From NCBI RefSeq assembly GCF_001613445.1, contig NZ_BDCJ01000022.1, forward strand, positions 1 through 64,000: a DNA stretch of 64,000 nt. Direction: 5' to 3'. Under the pieces are notes generated by a model. It did no database searches. It saw only the letters and a list, made by a program, of their open reading frames with translations, and had not been told where the DNA came from. Below, piece by piece: positions 41,327-50,474 of the stretch. The DNA is from Nocardia grenadensis NBRC 108939 (GTDB taxonomy: Bacteria > Actinomycetota > Actinomycetes > Mycobacteriales > Mycobacteriaceae). Position 1 is the first letter of the stretch; each line of letters starts with the position of its first letter. A program made the translations under genes and the position numbers.

Positions 41327-42256
41327 TCAGTTACGGCCGAGCTGCTGCATCGCCGACCCTTCGGCGCCCCGCCGCGGCTGCTGCGGCTGCTGCGGTGGTA
41401 GCACCGCGGGTGTCGGCGAGGGCCGGGCACCGGGCGGCGGGGTCGCGACCTGTTGCTGGGCCTGCTGTTGCTGCTGCTGGTGGGCGGCGGTGAGCTGTTC
41501 GGCGAGTTGCTGGGGCAGGACCACGGGCAGCGGTTCACGTACCGGCAGTGCGTCGGTTCCACGCCGGATGATCGTCTCGCTGAGCACGGTGCGCGCCGCG
41601 ACGACCAGCGGACCGCCCGCCGCGGTGGACCCCGAGGGTCCCGCCGCCACCAGCCGGATCATCCACCGGGAACCGTCCACCCCGATGAAGCGCAGATCGG
41701 CGCCCTCGGTGACGGCCACCAGTTCGCGGCCCCACGGGCCCTTCTCCACCGAGACCCGGGCCCCGTCCTTGCGCAGCGATTCCGCCAGATCGGCCGCGAC
41801 CGTGCGCCACTGCCCCTTGGACTTCGGCGCGGCGTAGGCCGCGACGGTGATGCGTCCGTGCTCGGTGGCCAGATGGACCGCCTGCGGAGTACCCTGCGGG
41901 GTCATCTCGACCTGCAGCTGCCCACCCGGCGGCACCGGCAGGATCACCGAACCAAGATCGAGCCGGGTATCGGTGAAGTTCTCCAGGACCTCGGCGACAT
42001 CGTCGTAGTCGTAGGGGCCGCGCCGCTGGGGTTCGGTGTCGGGGTCGTCGATCGCGGCGTCGTAGGCGTCGCTGTAGGCGGCGCCGCCGTAACCGTCGTC
42101 GTAGCTGTCGTCATAGGGCTCGTCGTAGTCGGCACGGTGATAGCCGCCGTCGTCGTAGTCCTCGTATTCGCCGGTTTCGTATGCACCCGTGGTGTACTCG
42201 CCGGTGTCGTGCTCGTCGCCGGATCTGCGTCCGCCGGATTTCCGTCGTCCGAACAT
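41327..42256 (-). CDS. DUF3710 family protein
   Basis: 309 residues. The N-terminal 80 are Asp/Tyr/Glu/Gly-rich and repetitive (TGEY, TGAY, ETGEYED), highly acidic and probably disordered. A folded central domain begins at GPYDYDDVAEVLENFTDTRLDLGSV and carries GGQLQVEM and RWMIRLVAAG. The C-terminal 60 are Gln/Pro-rich. Function unknown. It starts one base after the dut stop, so the two form an operon, as in Rv2696c-Rv2697c. Confidence 0.85.
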   Translation of the reverse strand: MFGRRKSGGRRSGDEHDTGEYTTGAYETGEYEDYDDGGYHRADYDEPYDDSYDDGYGGAAYSDAYDAAIDDPDTEPQRRGPYDYDDVAEVLENFTDTRLDLGSVILPVPPGGQLQVEMTPQGTPQAVHLATEHGRITVAAYAAPKSKGQWRTVAADLAESLRKDGARVSVEKGPWGRELVAVTEGADLRFIGVDGSRWMIRLVAAGPSGSTAAGGPLVVAARTVLSETIIRRGTDALPVREPLPVVLPQQLAEQLTAAHQQQQQQAQQQVATPPPGARPSPTPAVLPPQQPQQPRRGAEGSAMQQLGRN

Positions 42257-42257
42257 G

Positions 42258-42752
42258 TCAGGCCTCCTTGCCGTCGGCGGCGGCCGCCCCGCCCGGCGTC
42301 AAACTCGCGTGTCCCCCGCTGGACCCGTAACCGCCCGCGCCGCGCGCGGACTCGTCGAGCCGGTCCACCGCCACGAAGTCGACCAGTTCGACCCGCTGCA
42401 CCAGCAGCTGCGCGATCCGGTCACCGCGGCGCAATTCGATGGGTGTGCGCGGATCGTGGTTGATCAGGCAGACCTTGATCTCACCCCGGTACCCGGCATC
42501 GATGGTCCCCGGCGTGTTCACCACGGATAGTCCGGCCTTGGCCGCCAGCCCGGAGCGGGGATGGATCAGGCCCACGGTGCCCACCGGCAGCGCGACGGCG
42601 ATACCGGTGCCGACCAGTACCCGCTCCCCCGGCTCCAGGACGACGTCCTCGGCGGTGCACAAATCCACGCCCGCGTCGCCTTCGTGGGCGCGCGTCGGCA
42701 TGGGAATCCCGGGGTCCAGCCGGAGCAGCGGTATCGGTGAGAGTGCGTTCAC
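42258..42752 (-). CDS. dut: dUTP pyrophosphatase (dUTPase)
   Basis: 164 residues with the five conserved dUTPase motifs: EGDAGVDL, PRSGLAAKAG, GTIDAGYRGEIKV with the catalytic aspartate, RGDRIAQLLV and the C-terminal RGAGGYGSSG(G) arm. It hydrolyses dUTP to dUMP, keeping uracil out of DNA and supplying dTMP synthesis. GTG start with TAGGCT 8 nt upstream and no ribosome site, a leaderless pattern. First gene of dut-DUF3710. Confidence 0.96.
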   Translation of the reverse strand: MNALSPIPLLRLDPGIPMPTRAHEGDAGVDLCTAEDVVLEPGERVLVGTGIAVALPVGTVGLIHPRSGLAAKAGLSVVNTPGTIDAGYRGEIKVCLINHDPRTPIELRRGDRIAQLLVQRVELVDFVAVDRLDESARGAGGYGSSGGHASLTPGGAAAADGKEA

Positions 42753-42804
42753 GTCCGATCAGCCTACGCGCAGGCCCGGCCCGGGTGTCGCTTAGTGTTG
42801 AGTC

Positions 42805-43320
42805 GTGTCCGACCAGCCTCGACCCACCGAAACCGAGCATCCCGCGCGACCGGAACCGTCCGCCTATCGCGAACGCCTCTGGGTGCCGCTGTGGTGGTGG
42901 CCGGTGGGCTTCGCCCTCGCCGGCCTGCTCGCCGCGGAAATCCATATGGGAGCGCCCGGCCTGCGGGCCTGGCTGCCCTATGTCCTGCTGTTCCCGGTGC
43001 CCGTCTGGGTGCTGCTGTGGACGAGCCGGCATCGTCTCGAAGTCACCCAGGATGCGGCGGGCACCCCCGAACTGCGGGTGGACCGGGCCCATCTGCCGGT
43101 ATCGTTCGTCGCCCGGGCGACCGTGGTGCCCAGGAGCGCCAAGAGCACGGCGCTGGGCCGTCAACTCGATCCCGCGGCCTATGTCCAGCACCGTCCGTGG
43201 ATCGGCACCATGATCCTGCTCGTTCTCGACGACCCGGACGACCCGACACCCTACTGGCTGGTGAGTACGCGCCGGCCCACAGCGGTCCTGGCCGCGCTCG
43301 GAATTCCGAGCGCGGATTGA
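42805..43320 (+). CDS. DUF3093 membrane protein
   Basis: 171 residues. Two hydrophobic helices (WWWPVGFALAGLLAAEIHM, about 33-51, and WLPYVLLFPVPVWVLLW) are followed by a soluble domain with LRVDRAHLPVSFV and PYWLVSTRRPTAVLAAL. Function unknown. GTG start with TAGTGT exactly 6 nt upstream, leaderless. Divergent from dut across 52 bp. Equals Rv2698. Confidence 0.85.
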   Translation: MSDQPRPTETEHPARPEPSAYRERLWVPLWWWPVGFALAGLLAAEIHMGAPGLRAWLPYVLLFPVPVWVLLWTSRHRLEVTQDAAGTPELRVDRAHLPVSFVARATVVPRSAKSTALGRQLDPAAYVQHRPWIGTMILLVLDDPDDPTPYWLVSTRRPTAVLAALGIPSAD

Positions 43321-43333
43321 CCTCACGCTCCGC

Positions 43334-43636
43334 TCAGGCCGCGCAATCCATGCAGATCATCTGACCGCCCGCCTCGCTGGCGAGGCGGCTGCGGTGATGT
43401 ACCAGGAAACAGCTCGAGCAGGTGAACTCGTCGGCCTGTTTCGGGATCACCCGAACCGTCAGCACTTCCTCGGACAGGTCCGCGCCGGGGAGTTCGAACG
43501 ACTCCGCGGTATCGGATTCGTCGACATCCACGACGGCGGACTGGGCCTCGTTGCGACGAGCCTTCAGCTCCTCCAGCGAATCCTCCGACACATCGTCGGA
43601 CTCGGTACGCCTCGGTGCGTCATAGTCGGTTGCCAT
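43334..43636 (-). CDS. DUF4193 zinc-ribbon protein
   Basis: 100 residues. The N-terminal half is very acidic and Ser-rich (DDVSEDSLEELKARRNEAQS); the C-terminal half carries two CxxC knuckles, CSSC and CMDC, with FLVHHRSRLA between them, a small zinc ribbon. Family members in mycobacteria (Rv2699c) are conserved and reported as important for growth; mechanism unknown. AGGGGAAG precedes the ATG. Confidence 0.88.
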   Translation of the reverse strand: MATDYDAPRRTESDDVSEDSLEELKARRNEAQSAVVDVDESDTAESFELPGADLSEEVLTVRVIPKQADEFTCSSCFLVHHRSRLASEAGGQMICMDCAA

Positions 43637-44027
43637 GTCGTCTTCCCCTCGTCCTTACTCCGTATATCCGGATCGGCGCACGCCGTCTCTCGACCGCGCC
43701 CGCCGCCCCGCCGGTGGTGCACTTCACACCCGCACCGGTCCTCTATCAGCGCGAATCCGATGGACTCACCTCCGATAGCGTCCGGACAACGCATGAGTTG
43801 CCCTGCTTGTTCCCGCGACCGAACGCCGATTTACTCATGGATATTTCGGTCTGGGCGGCCAGACAATAGCGGACGGTGCGGAAAATGTCGCAATCGAAAC
43901 CCAGCCGTGTCGAAACCGCTGGGCAATCGATACGCCGCTCCGAGCGAGCCGTGACCGGCCCCGGTAACGCGCCCGGAGCGGCCTGGGTAATGCGCGACGC
44001 CCGGGACAGGGTACGTACAGTATCGAC
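43637..44027. other. Divergent intergenic region DUF4193 - cei
   Basis: 391 bases. The left part must carry the DUF4193 promoter (TATACG near 43665 on the minus strand is the best -10 candidate). At the right end TACAGT (44016-44021) lies 6 nt from the cei GTG. In the roughly 300 bases between I see no convincing gene, hairpin or repeat. Confidence 0.55.
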
Positions 44028-44708
44028 GTGGTTTCACTGATCACCGAAGGCAGACCGACGGATGCCAAAGGCCGTCCCTACCCGCGTCGACGGCCGCGAC
44101 CCTGGCTGATCCTCGTCGTTGTTCTCATGGTTGTTTGCGCAGGTCTGTGGATCAAAGCACTGACCACCAACGATGACGACCACACGCCGATGGCATGCAA
44201 TTCGCCCACCCCGGCCACCGACCCCAAAGCCGCACCGCAACCGCTGCCCGGCCAGCGGGTCGGGCCGAGTCGCCTCGAGGATGTGGAGCCCGCACCGACC
44301 GCGGGCACCCAGGTACGTGTCCTGAACGCCAACGGGCAGCGCGGCCAGGCCGCGCATGTCGCGGCCCAGCTCGGTGATCTGGGCTTCGGCAGCCCGCCCG
44401 GGGATCCATACGGTAACGATCCGATATACGCCAACGGTGACCTGGAATGCACCGGCCAGATTCGGTTCGGGGAGAGCGGCCGCCCGGTCGCGGCCGCGGT
44501 ACAGCTGGCCGTCCCGTGTGCCGAACTCGTCGAGGACAAACGATCCGACAAATCCGTCGACCTGGTGCTCGGCTCGCTGTTCGGCGGCGACCTCCAGCCC
44601 AACAACGACGCCGAAGAGGTGCTGCGGTCGTTGAAGAACCCGGTGAGCGGGGAGAGCCCGGCCATCGACCCGGATATGCTCGCGGCCGCCCGGACCGCCC
44701 GCTGCTGA
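44028..44708 (+). CDS. cei: Cei-type envelope integrity protein (LytR C-terminal domain)
   Basis: 226 residues. One membrane helix (WLILVVVLMVVCAGLWIKAL, about 26-45) follows a basic cytoplasmic tail, with an extracytoplasmic LytR_C domain: TQVRVLNANGQRGQAAHVAAQLGDLGF and DLVLGSLFGGDL. In M. tuberculosis Rv2700 (Cei) is needed for envelope integrity. GTG start with TACAGT 6 nt upstream, leaderless. Convergent with suhB at 13 bp. Confidence 0.85.
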   Translation: MVSLITEGRPTDAKGRPYPRRRPRPWLILVVVLMVVCAGLWIKALTTNDDDHTPMACNSPTPATDPKAAPQPLPGQRVGPSRLEDVEPAPTAGTQVRVLNANGQRGQAAHVAAQLGDLGFGSPPGDPYGNDPIYANGDLECTGQIRFGESGRPVAAAVQLAVPCAELVEDKRSDKSVDLVLGSLFGGDLQPNNDAEEVLRSLKNPVSGESPAIDPDMLAAARTARC

Positions 44709-44721
44709 CCACGGGCCGGGA

Positions 44722-45633
44722 TCAGGTCTCCGGGATCGGCTCGGCCACGCCCAGCCGATCGAGCAGCGCGAACAGTTCGTCGGCGATACCGGGCGCCGCG
44801 GCCACCACGAGTGCCCCCGCGGCGCCGGTCGTCGGCAGCGGGGGCAACCGCAGCACCGCACCGGCCTCGGCTGCGATCAGCGCGCCCGCCGCCCAGTCCC
44901 ACGGATTCAGGCCGTGTTCGTAGTGCGCGTCCACCCGACCCTCGGCGACCATGCACAGATCCAGCGCCGCCGCGCCGATCCGGCGGATATCCCGCACATG
45001 CGGCAGCAACTCCGCAACGCGGGCCGCCTGCCGGGTGCGGCGGGGCACCCCGTAGGCGAATCCGGTCGCGACCAGGGCCAGCCGCACGGAGCGCACCGGG
45101 TTGCACCGTAGCGGGGTATCCCGGCCGTCCGGGCCTATCCGCAGTGCCCCGAGACCCGTGGCCGCGATGTAGACCGTCGACGCCGCGACATCGGCGACCG
45201 CCCCCGCGACCGGTCGCCCGCCGCGCACCGCGGCCACCGACACCGCGTACGCCGGAATTCCGTAGAGGAAGTTCACGGTGCCGTCGATCGGATCGACCAC
45301 CCACACCACCTCGTCGTCCCCCGCTGCGGCCAGATCGCCGCCACCCTCCTCGCCGAGAATCCGGTCGCCGGGGCGCAGCCGGGCCAGTTCGTCGCGGATG
45401 AGCTGTTCGGTCTCGGTATCGACAACGGTCACCGGGTCGGTCGGAGTGCTCTTGGTGCGCACCGCGGCCTCGGCGGAGGCGGCGGAGGCGAAGACCTCAC
45501 GACGGCGGACCCGGGCATGGGCGGCGGCGATACCGGCCAGATGGGCCGCGATCCGGCGTAGCACGGTGGCATCGGCGGGGGCGGGTTGGGTGGCAGCGGT
45601 GAGAGACCAAATCGATTCCGGCACGTCCTCCAT
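44722..45633 (-). CDS. suhB: Inositol-phosphate phosphatase family protein SuhB
   Basis: 303 residues. The metal-binding motifs are DPVTVVDTETEQ, ILGEEGGG, WVVDPIDGTVNF and the C-terminal LNPWDWAAG, all intact. It dephosphorylates inositol-1-phosphate, contributing to phosphatidylinositol-based lipids. The frame is open far upstream to 46617, over ppgK; ATG 45633 is the first that fits the family. Equals Rv2701c. Confidence 0.92.
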   Translation of the reverse strand: MEDVPESIWSLTAATQPAPADATVLRRIAAHLAGIAAAHARVRRREVFASAASAEAAVRTKSTPTDPVTVVDTETEQLIRDELARLRPGDRILGEEGGGDLAAAGDDEVVWVVDPIDGTVNFLYGIPAYAVSVAAVRGGRPVAGAVADVAASTVYIAATGLGALRIGPDGRDTPLRCNPVRSVRLALVATGFAYGVPRRTRQAARVAELLPHVRDIRRIGAAALDLCMVAEGRVDAHYEHGLNPWDWAAGALIAAEAGAVLRLPPLPTTGAAGALVVAAAPGIADELFALLDRLGVAEPIPET

Positions 45634-45843
45634 CGGAGCACAGATCCTGCGATGAGGTCGTCCGGGCGCGCACATTACCCTTGTCGTGCACACCACACCG
45701 GCGGAGCGTGGCCGCGGAGGAGGCAGCGCGACGCGGGTGGCCCGACGACGCCGTCCGGATCCCTCGCGCGCGCGGCCGGGCCCACCCGGAAACCGGTGCG
45801 ACGCACCACGACAATCAGCCAGCACAGGGAACGAGGAACCCGC

Positions 45844-46602
45844 ATGTCCGTTGGACGGCACGCGTTCGGTATCGATATCGGCGGAAGCGGCGTCAAGGGC
45901 GCCGCGGTCGATCTGGACACCGGGGAGCTCGTACACGAGCGCATCAAGATCGCGACCCCACATCCGTCCACCCCGGGCGCGGTCGCGGCGGCCGTGGCGA
46001 AGTTGATCGAGATCGCGGACTGGGACGGGCCGGTGGGTCTCACCCTGCCGTGTGTGGTCCTCGACGGCGTCGCGTACACCGCCGCCAATGTCGACAAGTC
46101 CTGGATCGGCACCGACGCCCGGGCCCTGTTCGCGGCGGCGCTGGGCGGTCGTGAGGTGACCGTGCTCAACGATGCCGACGCCGCGGGGCTCGCCGAGGAC
46201 CGCTACGGCGCCGCCCGCGATATCCACGGCCTCGTACTCCTGCTCACCTTCGGTACCGGAATCGGTTCCGCGCTGCTCAACAACGGCTCCCTCGTTCCCA
46301 ACACCGAACTCGGGCATCTCGAGATCGGCGGCATGGAAACCGAGCACCGGGCCGCCGCCTCGGTCAAGGAAAGGGAAAACCTCGACTACCCCGAGTGGGC
46401 GGCGCGGGTGAGCACCGTATTGAGCGGCCTGGAGGACCTTTTCTGGCCGACGGTGATCGTCGCCGGTGGCGGGATCAGCCGCGACGCCGACCAGTGGATT
46501 CCACTGCTGACCAACCGCACCCGCGTGGTTCCGGCGAACTTGAAGAACACAGCGGGTATCGTCGGCGCCGCCATGGCCGTTGCTGCCGGGATCACCCCCT
46601 GA
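45844..46602 (+). CDS. ppgK: Polyphosphate glucokinase
   Basis: 252 residues of the ROK-like fold: GIDIGGSGVKGAAVDL (phosphate 1, about 9-24), VTVLNDADAAGLAE with the catalytic aspartate, and LLTFGTGIGSALL (phosphate 2). It phosphorylates glucose with polyphosphate, and often ATP, as donor. GAGGAA precedes the ATG. Divergent from suhB, and 168 bp upstream of sigA. Equals Rv2702. Confidence 0.95.
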   Translation: MSVGRHAFGIDIGGSGVKGAAVDLDTGELVHERIKIATPHPSTPGAVAAAVAKLIEIADWDGPVGLTLPCVVLDGVAYTAANVDKSWIGTDARALFAAALGGREVTVLNDADAAGLAEDRYGAARDIHGLVLLLTFGTGIGSALLNNGSLVPNTELGHLEIGGMETEHRAAASVKERENLDYPEWAARVSTVLSGLEDLFWPTVIVAGGGISRDADQWIPLLTNRTRVVPANLKNTAGIVGAAMAVAAGITP

Positions 46603-46643
46603 GGTTGTCCACGGCACGGGTCAGTGCACACTGGTCGGATCGT

Positions 46644-46649
46644 TACAAT
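46644..46649 (+). promoter_or_regulatory. Candidate -10 element for sigA
   Basis: TACAAT, the best -10 match in the ppgK-sigA gap, about 122 bp from the sigA start. No canonical -35 hexamer sits at 17 bp. A short GC dyad (ACCGGC / GCCGGT around 46680-46695) is in the predicted leader. Confidence 0.45.
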
Positions 46650-46770
46650 GGAAGCACCCGGCGGTGAGCCGGACACCCGACCGGCGTTTTAGCCGGTAAA
46701 CCCGACAGACCGCTCCGCCGGAATACTACTCTGGCGTGACGCCGCACGAGACCGTCACGAAAGGGCGTAC

Positions 46771-48156
46771 GTGGTAGCCACGAATACCCGTCAGACAGCC
46801 GAATCGGCCGACGCCGAGGCCACGGAAGTTCCCGCGGCACGCCCGGCCCGCAAGGCCGTGGCCAAGAAGGCCCCGGCGAAGAAGACCGCTGCCAAGAAGG
46901 CTCCGGCCAAGAAGGCCGCTGCCAAGAAGGGAGCTGCCAAGAAGGCCCCGGCCAAGAAGGCGGGGAGCGCGGGCGCCCCGGGCACGGGCGAGGAACAGCT
47001 AGACGACGATTCGCTGGATGTGGCGGATCTCGGTGATCTGGAGGTCTCCGAGGACGATCTCACCGAAGAGGGCGAGGATCTGGTCGCCGAGCCCGTCGAG
47101 GAGGAATCCGAGGGCGAGGCAGCCGAGGACGGCACCTCCGAACCCACCGCGGCGGACAAGGCCTCCGGCGATTTCGTCTGGGACGAGGAGGAGTCCGAGG
47201 CGCTGCGCCAAGCGCGCAAGGACGCCGAACTGACCGCTTCCGCGGACTCGGTGCGGGCCTACCTCAAGCAGATCGGTAAGGTCGCGCTGCTCAACGCCGA
47301 GGAGGAGGTCGAACTCGCCAAGCGGATCGAGGCCGGGCTCTACGCGGCGGAGAAGATGCGCGAGTTCACCGAGGCCGGGGACAAGCTTCCCGTGGCCACC
47401 CGCCGTGATTTCAACTGGATCATCCGCGACGGCAACCGGGCCAAGAACCACCTGCTAGAGGCGAACCTGCGGCTGGTGGTATCGCTGGCCAAGCGCTACA
47501 CCGGCCGCGGGATGGCGTTCCTGGATCTCATCCAGGAGGGCAACCTCGGCCTGATCCGCGCGGTCGAGAAGTTCGATTACACCAAGGGCTACAAGTTCTC
47601 CACCTACGCCACCTGGTGGATCCGGCAGGCGATCACCCGCGCCATGGCCGACCAGGCCCGCACCATCCGTATCCCGGTGCACATGGTGGAGGTCATCAAC
47701 AAGCTCGGGCGTATCCAGCGCGAGCTGCTCCAGGACCTGGGTCGCGAACCCACCCCGGAGGAGCTGGCCAAGGAAATGGACATCACCCCGGAGAAGGTGC
47801 TGGAGATCCAGCAGTACGCCCGGGAGCCCATTTCGCTGGATCAGACCATCGGCGACGAGGGCGACAGTCAACTCGGTGATTTCATCGAGGACTCCGAGGC
47901 CGTGGTCGCGGTGGACGCGGTCAGCTTCACCCTGCTGCAGGATCAGCTGCAGTCGGTGCTGGAGACCTTGTCCGAACGCGAGGCGGGCGTGGTCCGGCTG
48001 CGGTTCGGCCTGACCGACGGCCAGCCGCGCACTCTGGACGAGATCGGTCAGGTCTACGGGGTGACACGCGAGCGGATCCGGCAGATCGAATCCAAGACCA
48101 TGAGCAAGCTCCGGCACCCCAGCCGATCACAGGTCCTGCGCGACTACCTGGACTGA
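46771..48156 (+). CDS. sigA: Principal RNA polymerase sigma factor SigA
   Basis: 461 residues. Residues about 25-70 are tandem AKK and PAKK units typical of actinobacterial SigA/HrdB, then an acidic stretch (75-130). Region 1.2 is near DSVRAYLKQIGKVALL, region 2 ANLRLVVSLAKRYTGRGMAFLDLIQEGNLGLIRA...YATWWIRQAI, region 3 near INKLGRIQRELLQDLG and region 4 VVRLRFGLTDGQPRTLDEIG...RERIRQIESKTMSKLRHP. GTG start with AAAGGG 5 nt upstream. Equals Rv2703. Confidence 0.97.
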   Translation: MVATNTRQTAESADAEATEVPAARPARKAVAKKAPAKKTAAKKAPAKKAAAKKGAAKKAPAKKAGSAGAPGTGEEQLDDDSLDVADLGDLEVSEDDLTEEGEDLVAEPVEEESEGEAAEDGTSEPTAADKASGDFVWDEEESEALRQARKDAELTASADSVRAYLKQIGKVALLNAEEEVELAKRIEAGLYAAEKMREFTEAGDKLPVATRRDFNWIIRDGNRAKNHLLEANLRLVVSLAKRYTGRGMAFLDLIQEGNLGLIRAVEKFDYTKGYKFSTYATWWIRQAITRAMADQARTIRIPVHMVEVINKLGRIQRELLQDLGREPTPEELAKEMDITPEKVLEIQQYAREPISLDQTIGDEGDSQLGDFIEDSEAVVAVDAVSFTLLQDQLQSVLETLSEREAGVVRLRFGLTDGQPRTLDEIGQVYGVTRERIRQIESKTMSKLRHPSRSQVLRDYLD

Positions 48157-48176
48157 GTCCCGGCAGCGCACTCGGC

Positions 48177-48225
48177 GGCCCCTGGACACCTGTGGAACCA
48201 TCGGTTCCCACGGTGTCCAGGGGCC
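48177..48225. terminator. Terminator between sigA and eutC
   Basis: 14-bp perfect stem (left arm GGCCCCTGGACACC) enclosing an inner GGAACC/GGTTCC stem, separated by a 3x3 internal loop; total 20 bp. It lies 20 bp after the sigA stop and 10 bp from the converging eutC stop. Confidence 0.8.
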
Positions 48226-48234
48226 ATTGCGCGA

Positions 48235-49056
48235 CTACCCCGCTGCGCCGTCGGATAATCGGCCGGACGGGCCCGGCAGGATCGGGTCCCGGGATGTGTC
48301 CTTCAGCGTCACACCGGAGCGATCGAGCCGGCGGGCCCCGGCCACCAGGGCGGCGACGACCTCCGCCGCCCGCCGGTATCCCGTGCCCTCGGGCGGGTGG
48401 ATGTTCGATACGCAATTGCGGTCGGCGTCGGTGCGGCCGGGTCGTGGCCGATGGGTCAGGTAGATACCGAGGCTGTCGGCCACCGAGAGGCCGGGACGTT
48501 CACCGATCAGCACCAGCACGGTCGTCACCCCCAGGGCGGCACCGATATGGTCGCCCAGCGCCACTCGCGCCTGCGTCGCCACCACCGGCGTCGAGATCGA
48601 CCAGTGCGGGCGCAGCACCTCCAGCAGCGCCGCGACAGTGGGCGGCCCATGGACGATGAGCGCCCGGGCGGACAATCCGTCGGCGAGGACCAGGCCGATA
48701 TCGGCGCCCGAGTGCGCCAGTCGCACCGGCCCGCCGTCCACCGCGCCCGGATCGCCGGCCGGCACCCGGCCGAGGTCCGGGCGCCGCAGATACTCGGCCC
48801 GGTCCCGGGCCCGGCTACGGATATGCACCGGATCGCCCACGCCCAGTTCGGCGAGCCGCGCGCACAGCGCCGGTACCTCGAGCGGGATGTGCACCGCGTC
48901 GCGGGCGGCGGCGTGCGCGGCTGCGAATTCCAGGACGCGCCGGGTGGGTAGCGCGTCGCCGGCCCGGCCCAACCCGATACGCGCCTGGGTGAACGACCGC
49001 AATCCGGTCCAGAACTCCTGGGAGTCCGCGGGTTCCCTCTCTTCGCCGGTGGTCAT
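48235..49056 (-). CDS. eutC: Ethanolamine ammonia-lyase small subunit
   Basis: 273 residues. RIGLGRAGDALPTRRVLEFAAAHA (about 27-50) is the family N-terminal signature, and VHIRSRARDRAEYL, IVLADGLSARA and ERPGLSVADSLGIYLT(H) line the cobalamin-binding part. With EutB it converts ethanolamine to acetaldehyde and ammonia using adenosylcobalamin. ATG overlaps the eutB stop by 4 bp. About average length; no shell-targeting N-terminal extension of the enteric type. Confidence 0.93.
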   Translation of the reverse strand: MTTGEEREPADSQEFWTGLRSFTQARIGLGRAGDALPTRRVLEFAAAHAAARDAVHIPLEVPALCARLAELGVGDPVHIRSRARDRAEYLRRPDLGRVPAGDPGAVDGGPVRLAHSGADIGLVLADGLSARALIVHGPPTVAALLEVLRPHWSISTPVVATQARVALGDHIGAALGVTTVLVLIGERPGLSVADSLGIYLTHRPRPGRTDADRNCVSNIHPPEGTGYRRAAEVVAALVAGARRLDRSGVTLKDTSRDPILPGPSGRLSDGAAG

Positions 49057-50474
49057 CGGCTCCCTGTCAGCGCGCGCAACGGCGACGCGGCCGGCGCCAC
49101 CGGCAGCACCCGGCCCGTCTCGTCCAGCATCCCGAGCCGGTCCAGCCACTGCGCGAACTCCGGGGCGGGCCGCAGTCCCAGCACCCGGCGGGCGTAGAGC
49201 GCGTCGTGGAAGCTCAGGCTCTGGTAGCCGAGCATCACATCGTCGGCGCCGGGCACCGCGATGACGAAGGCACAGCCGGCGGCACCGAGCAGAGTGAGCA
49301 GCGTGTCCATATCGTCCTGGTCGGCTTCGGCATGGTTGGTGTAGCAGACGTCCACGCCCATCGGCAGGCCCAGCAATTTGCCGCAGAAATGATCCTCGAG
49401 GCCCGCCCGCACGATCTGTTTGCCGTCGTAGAGGTACTCCGGGCCGATGAACCCGACCACCGTGTTCACCAGCAGCGGTCGCAGCTCCCGGGCCACACCG
49501 TAGGCGCGCGCCTCGAGGGTCTGCTGGTCCACCGGTCTGCCGCCCGTGCCCCGGTGCGCGTCGGCCGACAGCGCCGACCCCTGACCGGTCTCCAGATACA
49601 TCACATTGTCGCCGACGGTGCCGCGCCGCAGCGACCGTCCGGCGTCGTTCGCCTCCCGGAGCAGCGCAAGGTTCACCCCGAACGCGGAATTGGCGGCCTC
49701 CGTACCGGCGACGGACTGGAAGACCAGATCGACCGGCGCTCCGGCCGAGATCAGTTCGAGCGTGGTGGTGACATGGGCGAGCACGCACGACTGCGCCGGA
49801 ATATCGAAGCGGGTGCGGATATCGTCGAGCAACGCGAGCAGATCCGCCGCCGCCCGCGGGGAGTCGGTGGCCGGGTTGACGCCGATCACCGCGTCACCAC
49901 AGCCCAGCAGCAGGCCGTCCAGGATGGCGGCGGCGATCCCGTCGGGGTCGTCGGTGGGATGGTTGGGTTGTAGCCGGGTGGCCAGTGTGCCGGGCGCCCC
50001 GATGGTGGTCCGGAACGCCGAACCCACACGGGCCGCGTGCGCCACTGCGATGAGGTCCTGATTGCGCATGAGTTTGCTGACCGCGGCGGCCATCTCCGGG
50101 GTCAGTCCGGGCGCGAGCGCGCGCAGGCCGGCGGCCGGGTCGTCGGTCCTCTCGCCGGCCGCGACAGCGAGCAGCCGGTCCCGGAGCCCGCCGACCGTGA
50201 GCGCGGCGACCGGACCGAACGCGGCGCGATCGTGGGTGTCCAGGATCAGCCGGGTCACCTCGTCGCTTTCGTAGGGAACCACGGGCTGCTCGAGGAATTC
50301 GGTGAGCGGGATATCGGCGAGCACCCATTGCGCGGCGGCTCGTTCGGCGTCGGTACTCGCGGCACATCCGGCCGATTCGTCGCCGCTGCGCCGGGGCGTG
50401 GCCTTGGCCAGCACATCCACGAGTCCGTCGAAGCGATAGTTCCTGCCGTCGAGGCGCTGGGTGTAGACCGTCAT
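49053..50474 (-). CDS. eutB: Ethanolamine ammonia-lyase large subunit
   Basis: 473 residues, close to the enteric EutB (about 453). VFQSVAGTEAANSAFGVN, MYLETGQGSALSADAH, EARAYGVARELRPLLVNTVVGFIGPEYLY and VDVCYTNHAEADQDDMD are diagnostic TIM-barrel segments. Provides the substrate-binding barrel. First gene of a two-gene operon; neither an ethanolamine permease, a reactivase (eutA), an aldehyde dehydrogenase nor microcompartment genes are in the window. It interrupts the block between sigA and sigB. Confidence 0.95.
   Translation of the reverse strand: MTVYTQRLDGRNYRFDGLVDVLAKATPRRSGDESAGCAASTDAERAAAQWVLADIPLTEFLEQPVVPYESDEVTRLILDTHDRAAFGPVAALTVGGLRDRLLAVAAGERTDDPAAGLRALAPGLTPEMAAAVSKLMRNQDLIAVAHAARVGSAFRTTIGAPGTLATRLQPNHPTDDPDGIAAAILDGLLLGCGDAVIGVNPATDSPRAAADLLALLDDIRTRFDIPAQSCVLAHVTTTLELISAGAPVDLVFQSVAGTEAANSAFGVNLALLREANDAGRSLRRGTVGDNVMYLETGQGSALSADAHRGTGGRPVDQQTLEARAYGVARELRPLLVNTVVGFIGPEYLYDGKQIVRAGLEDHFCGKLLGLPMGVDVCYTNHAEADQDDMDTLLTLLGAAGCAFVIAVPGADDVMLGYQSLSFHDALYARRVLGLRPAPEFAQWLDRLGMLDETGRVLPVAPAASPLRALTGSR

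Noticed and set aside
44722..46617. A 631-residue start for suhB
   Set aside because: The N-terminal 330 residues overlap ppgK in antisense and have no similarity; ATG 45633 fits the family.
46846..46965. Tandem DNA repeats as a possible CRISPR or minisatellite
   Set aside because: They are codons for the AKK-rich N-terminus of SigA, in frame and without spacers.
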